Of a stretch of 7,269 bases of DNA, positions 6,527 to 7,269 are shown one piece after another. Below the pieces are notes generated by a model. That model was not told where the DNA came from and made no database searches. It was given only the letters and a program-made list of their open reading frames with translations. The first letter of the stretch is position 1. Each line of letters opens with the position of its first letter. This stretch comes from an uncultured Rhizobiaceae group bacterium (GTDB taxonomy: Bacteria; Pseudomonadota; Alphaproteobacteria; Rhizobiales; Rhizobiaceae). Location of the stretch: positions 1 through 7,269 of the forward strand of contig CALAIO010000271.1 of NCBI GenBank assembly GCA_937923355.1, written 5' to 3'. The position numbers were made by a program, and so were the translations under genes.

Positions 6527-6919
6527 CTACTCCACCGCCTTCACATAAAACCAAACCCCATTCTTCTTCTTAAACAGACTCTTCTCGCGTTGCTCAATCA
6601 ATTCACCATTGAGCATAGACTTCGCAATAAATGTCACCGTGCCTTTGGTGTCGCTTTCTGTGCCGTCTTCGCTATCCAGAATTTGCAGCCCCAACCAAAT
6701 GCTGTCTTTGGCGCGGGCTAGGTATCCTGCTTCGTCGAAGTGTTTTTGATAGGGTGGCCAGGTTGTTTGTTTTAGGTAGTCAATCTCATGTTTGGCAAAG
6801 GCTGAATAGCGCGAGCGCATTAGGGCTTCTGCGGTTGGGGCGGTTTGCTCGCTGGCGTGGAGGACACCACAGCAGGTTTCGTATGGCGTGTCCGAACTGC
6901 AAGGACATGACTGAAGCAT
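6527..6919 (-). CDS. ychJ: YchJ-family protein with N-terminal SEC-C zinc motif
   Basis: This is a small cytosolic protein of the UPF0225/YchJ family; its molecular role is not established. The N-terminus holds the SEC-C metal-binding motif, with C5, C7, C16 and C17 in SCPCSSDTPYETCCG (residues 4-18). It is followed by the family signature AEALMRSRYSAFA (31-43) and an NTF2-like alpha+beta domain to the end (IWLGLQILD at 74-82, GTVTFIAK at 93-100, GVWFYVKA at 121-128). At 130 residues it lacks the second, C-terminal SEC-C motif seen in the longer E. coli protein of about 150 residues. The ATG is preceded on the minus strand by AAGAAG inside the end of the upstream gene, whose stop is one base away, so the two are probably translationally coupled. 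The family assignment is secure; its function is unknown. Confidence 0.93.
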   Translation of the reverse strand: MLQSCPCSSDTPYETCCGVLHASEQTAPTAEALMRSRYSAFAKHEIDYLKQTTWPPYQKHFDEAGYLARAKDSIWLGLQILDSEDGTESDTKGTVTFIAKSMLNGELIEQREKSLFKKKNGVWFYVKAVE

Positions 6920-6920
6920 T

Positions 6921-7130
6921 TTACTTCTTATCTAAATCATTTTTAGGTGCCGTTTTCGACAGTTTAATCATGTTTAATACAAAGAGTATTAATCCTCCAA
7001 CCAAAAAAACTGAAATGAAACTACCAATAGCAGATTTATGGCTATCGGCATTAAAAACGTTAATACAGATCCATGTTAATAATATTGATAAACAACATCC
7101 TGCAAAAGTATAACCTAATTCTTTTATCAT
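6921..7130 (-). CDS. Small two-helix membrane protein of unknown function
   Basis: This 69-residue protein matches no family I can name. Two hydrophobic segments, about residues 6-26 (containing GCCLSILLTWICINVF) and 34-54 (containing IGSFISVFLVGGLILFVL), predict an inner-membrane hairpin with a short polar turn (NADSHKS, 28-34). A basic tail (KLSKTAPKNDLDKK, 56-69) should stay in the cytoplasm by the positive-inside rule, and so should the N-terminus. Its ATG overlaps the stop of the upstream partial gene as ATGA, with GGTGA eight bases before it as ribosome site, and its stop is one base before the ychJ start. This tight packing in an operon is the main evidence that it is real. The coding sequence is AT-rich compared with ychJ. 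Confidence 0.7.
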   Translation of the reverse strand: MIKELGYTFAGCCLSILLTWICINVFNADSHKSAIGSFISVFLVGGLILFVLNMIKLSKTAPKNDLDKK

Positions 7131-7269
7131 TTTTTATCACCAAACAGCTTCTTCAACATATCTGCCATAGGGCCTGATTTTGGCTGGTCTTTGAGTAATG
7201 GCTTTCTTGCTTGGCGTACATGCGATTGTGCTTTAGCTTTTTTTTTAGGCTCGTCTTTTTCTTTGCCAA
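7127..7269 (-). CDS. C-terminal end of an unidentified lysine-rich protein (cut by the window edge)
   Basis: Only the last 46 codons and the TGA stop (plus-strand positions 7127-7129) lie in the window; the rest of the gene is to the right. The tail is strongly basic and low in complexity at first (GKEKDEPKKKAKAQ), then reads HVRQARKPLLKDQPKSG, and ends in a likely amphipathic helix, MADMLKKLFGDKK. Such tails occur on many nucleic-acid-binding or membrane-associated proteins, so no function is assigned. The frame is open to the window edge, and the stop overlaps the start of the small membrane gene by ATGA, which supports this as the first visible gene of the operon. Confidence 0.65.
   Translation of the reverse strand, partial: GKEKDEPKKKAKAQSHVRQARKPLLKDQPKSGPMADMLKKLFGDKK

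Noticed and set aside
6631..7113. 160-codon plus-strand frame opposite ychJ and the small membrane gene
   Set aside because: It overlaps two better-supported genes on the other strand, has no ribosome site, and its composition (Arg, Cys, Leu, Trp) is that of a shadow frame.

Overview
The window looks like ordinary chromosome from a moderately AT-rich alphaproteobacterium. This is an inference from the protein style, the gene density and the lack of long-range codon bias. No rRNA, tRNA, CRISPR array, transposase or phage gene is visible. It contains seven complete genes of recognisable or describable type, one small membrane-protein gene, and one gene cut by the right edge.

Left part, plus strand: adenine phosphoribosyltransferase (apt, 40-585), a 3-hydroxyisobutyrate-dehydrogenase-family NAD(P)-dependent oxidoreductase (670-1629), and a CNNM/DUF21-CBS membrane protein of the CorB/CorC/hemolysin-related type (1777-2844). 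They lie in the same direction but are separated by 84 and 147 bases, so each may have its own promoter. Next, also on the plus strand, is a 456-residue protein of unknown function (2956-4326). It is visibly richer in A+T than its neighbours, has a strong ribosome binding site, and carries an N-terminal pattern (PD-G, then E-F-K, then Q-V-E-x-Y) that fits a PD-(D/E)XK nuclease-like fold. Its stop codon overlaps the stop codon of the convergent gene ychF through a shared TTAA.

Middle part: ychF (4323-5426, minus strand), an Obg-related P-loop ATPase, diverges from a putative non-haem Fe(II)/2-oxoglutarate oxygenase (5580-6422, plus strand). The 153-base gap between them holds a canonical four-run G-quadruplex motif and a promoter with a perfect TATAAT for the oxygenase.

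Right part, minus strand: a compact operon read right to left. It consists of the C-terminal tail of an unidentified lysine-rich protein (7127-7269, partial), a 69-residue two-helix membrane protein (6921-7130) joined to it by an ATGA stop/start overlap, and a YchJ-family SEC-C protein (6527-6919) that starts one base after the small gene stops.

Most of the window is conserved housekeeping content (purine salvage, ribosome-associated ATPase, membrane ion handling, metal-binding SEC-C protein). The parts that deserve a second look are the lone nuclease-like gene between the CNNM gene and ychF, the G-quadruplex in the divergent promoter region, the oxygenase whose iron-binding triad predicts hydroxylation rather than halogenation, and the small membrane protein coupled to ychJ. 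I do not see a clear multi-gene novel system.
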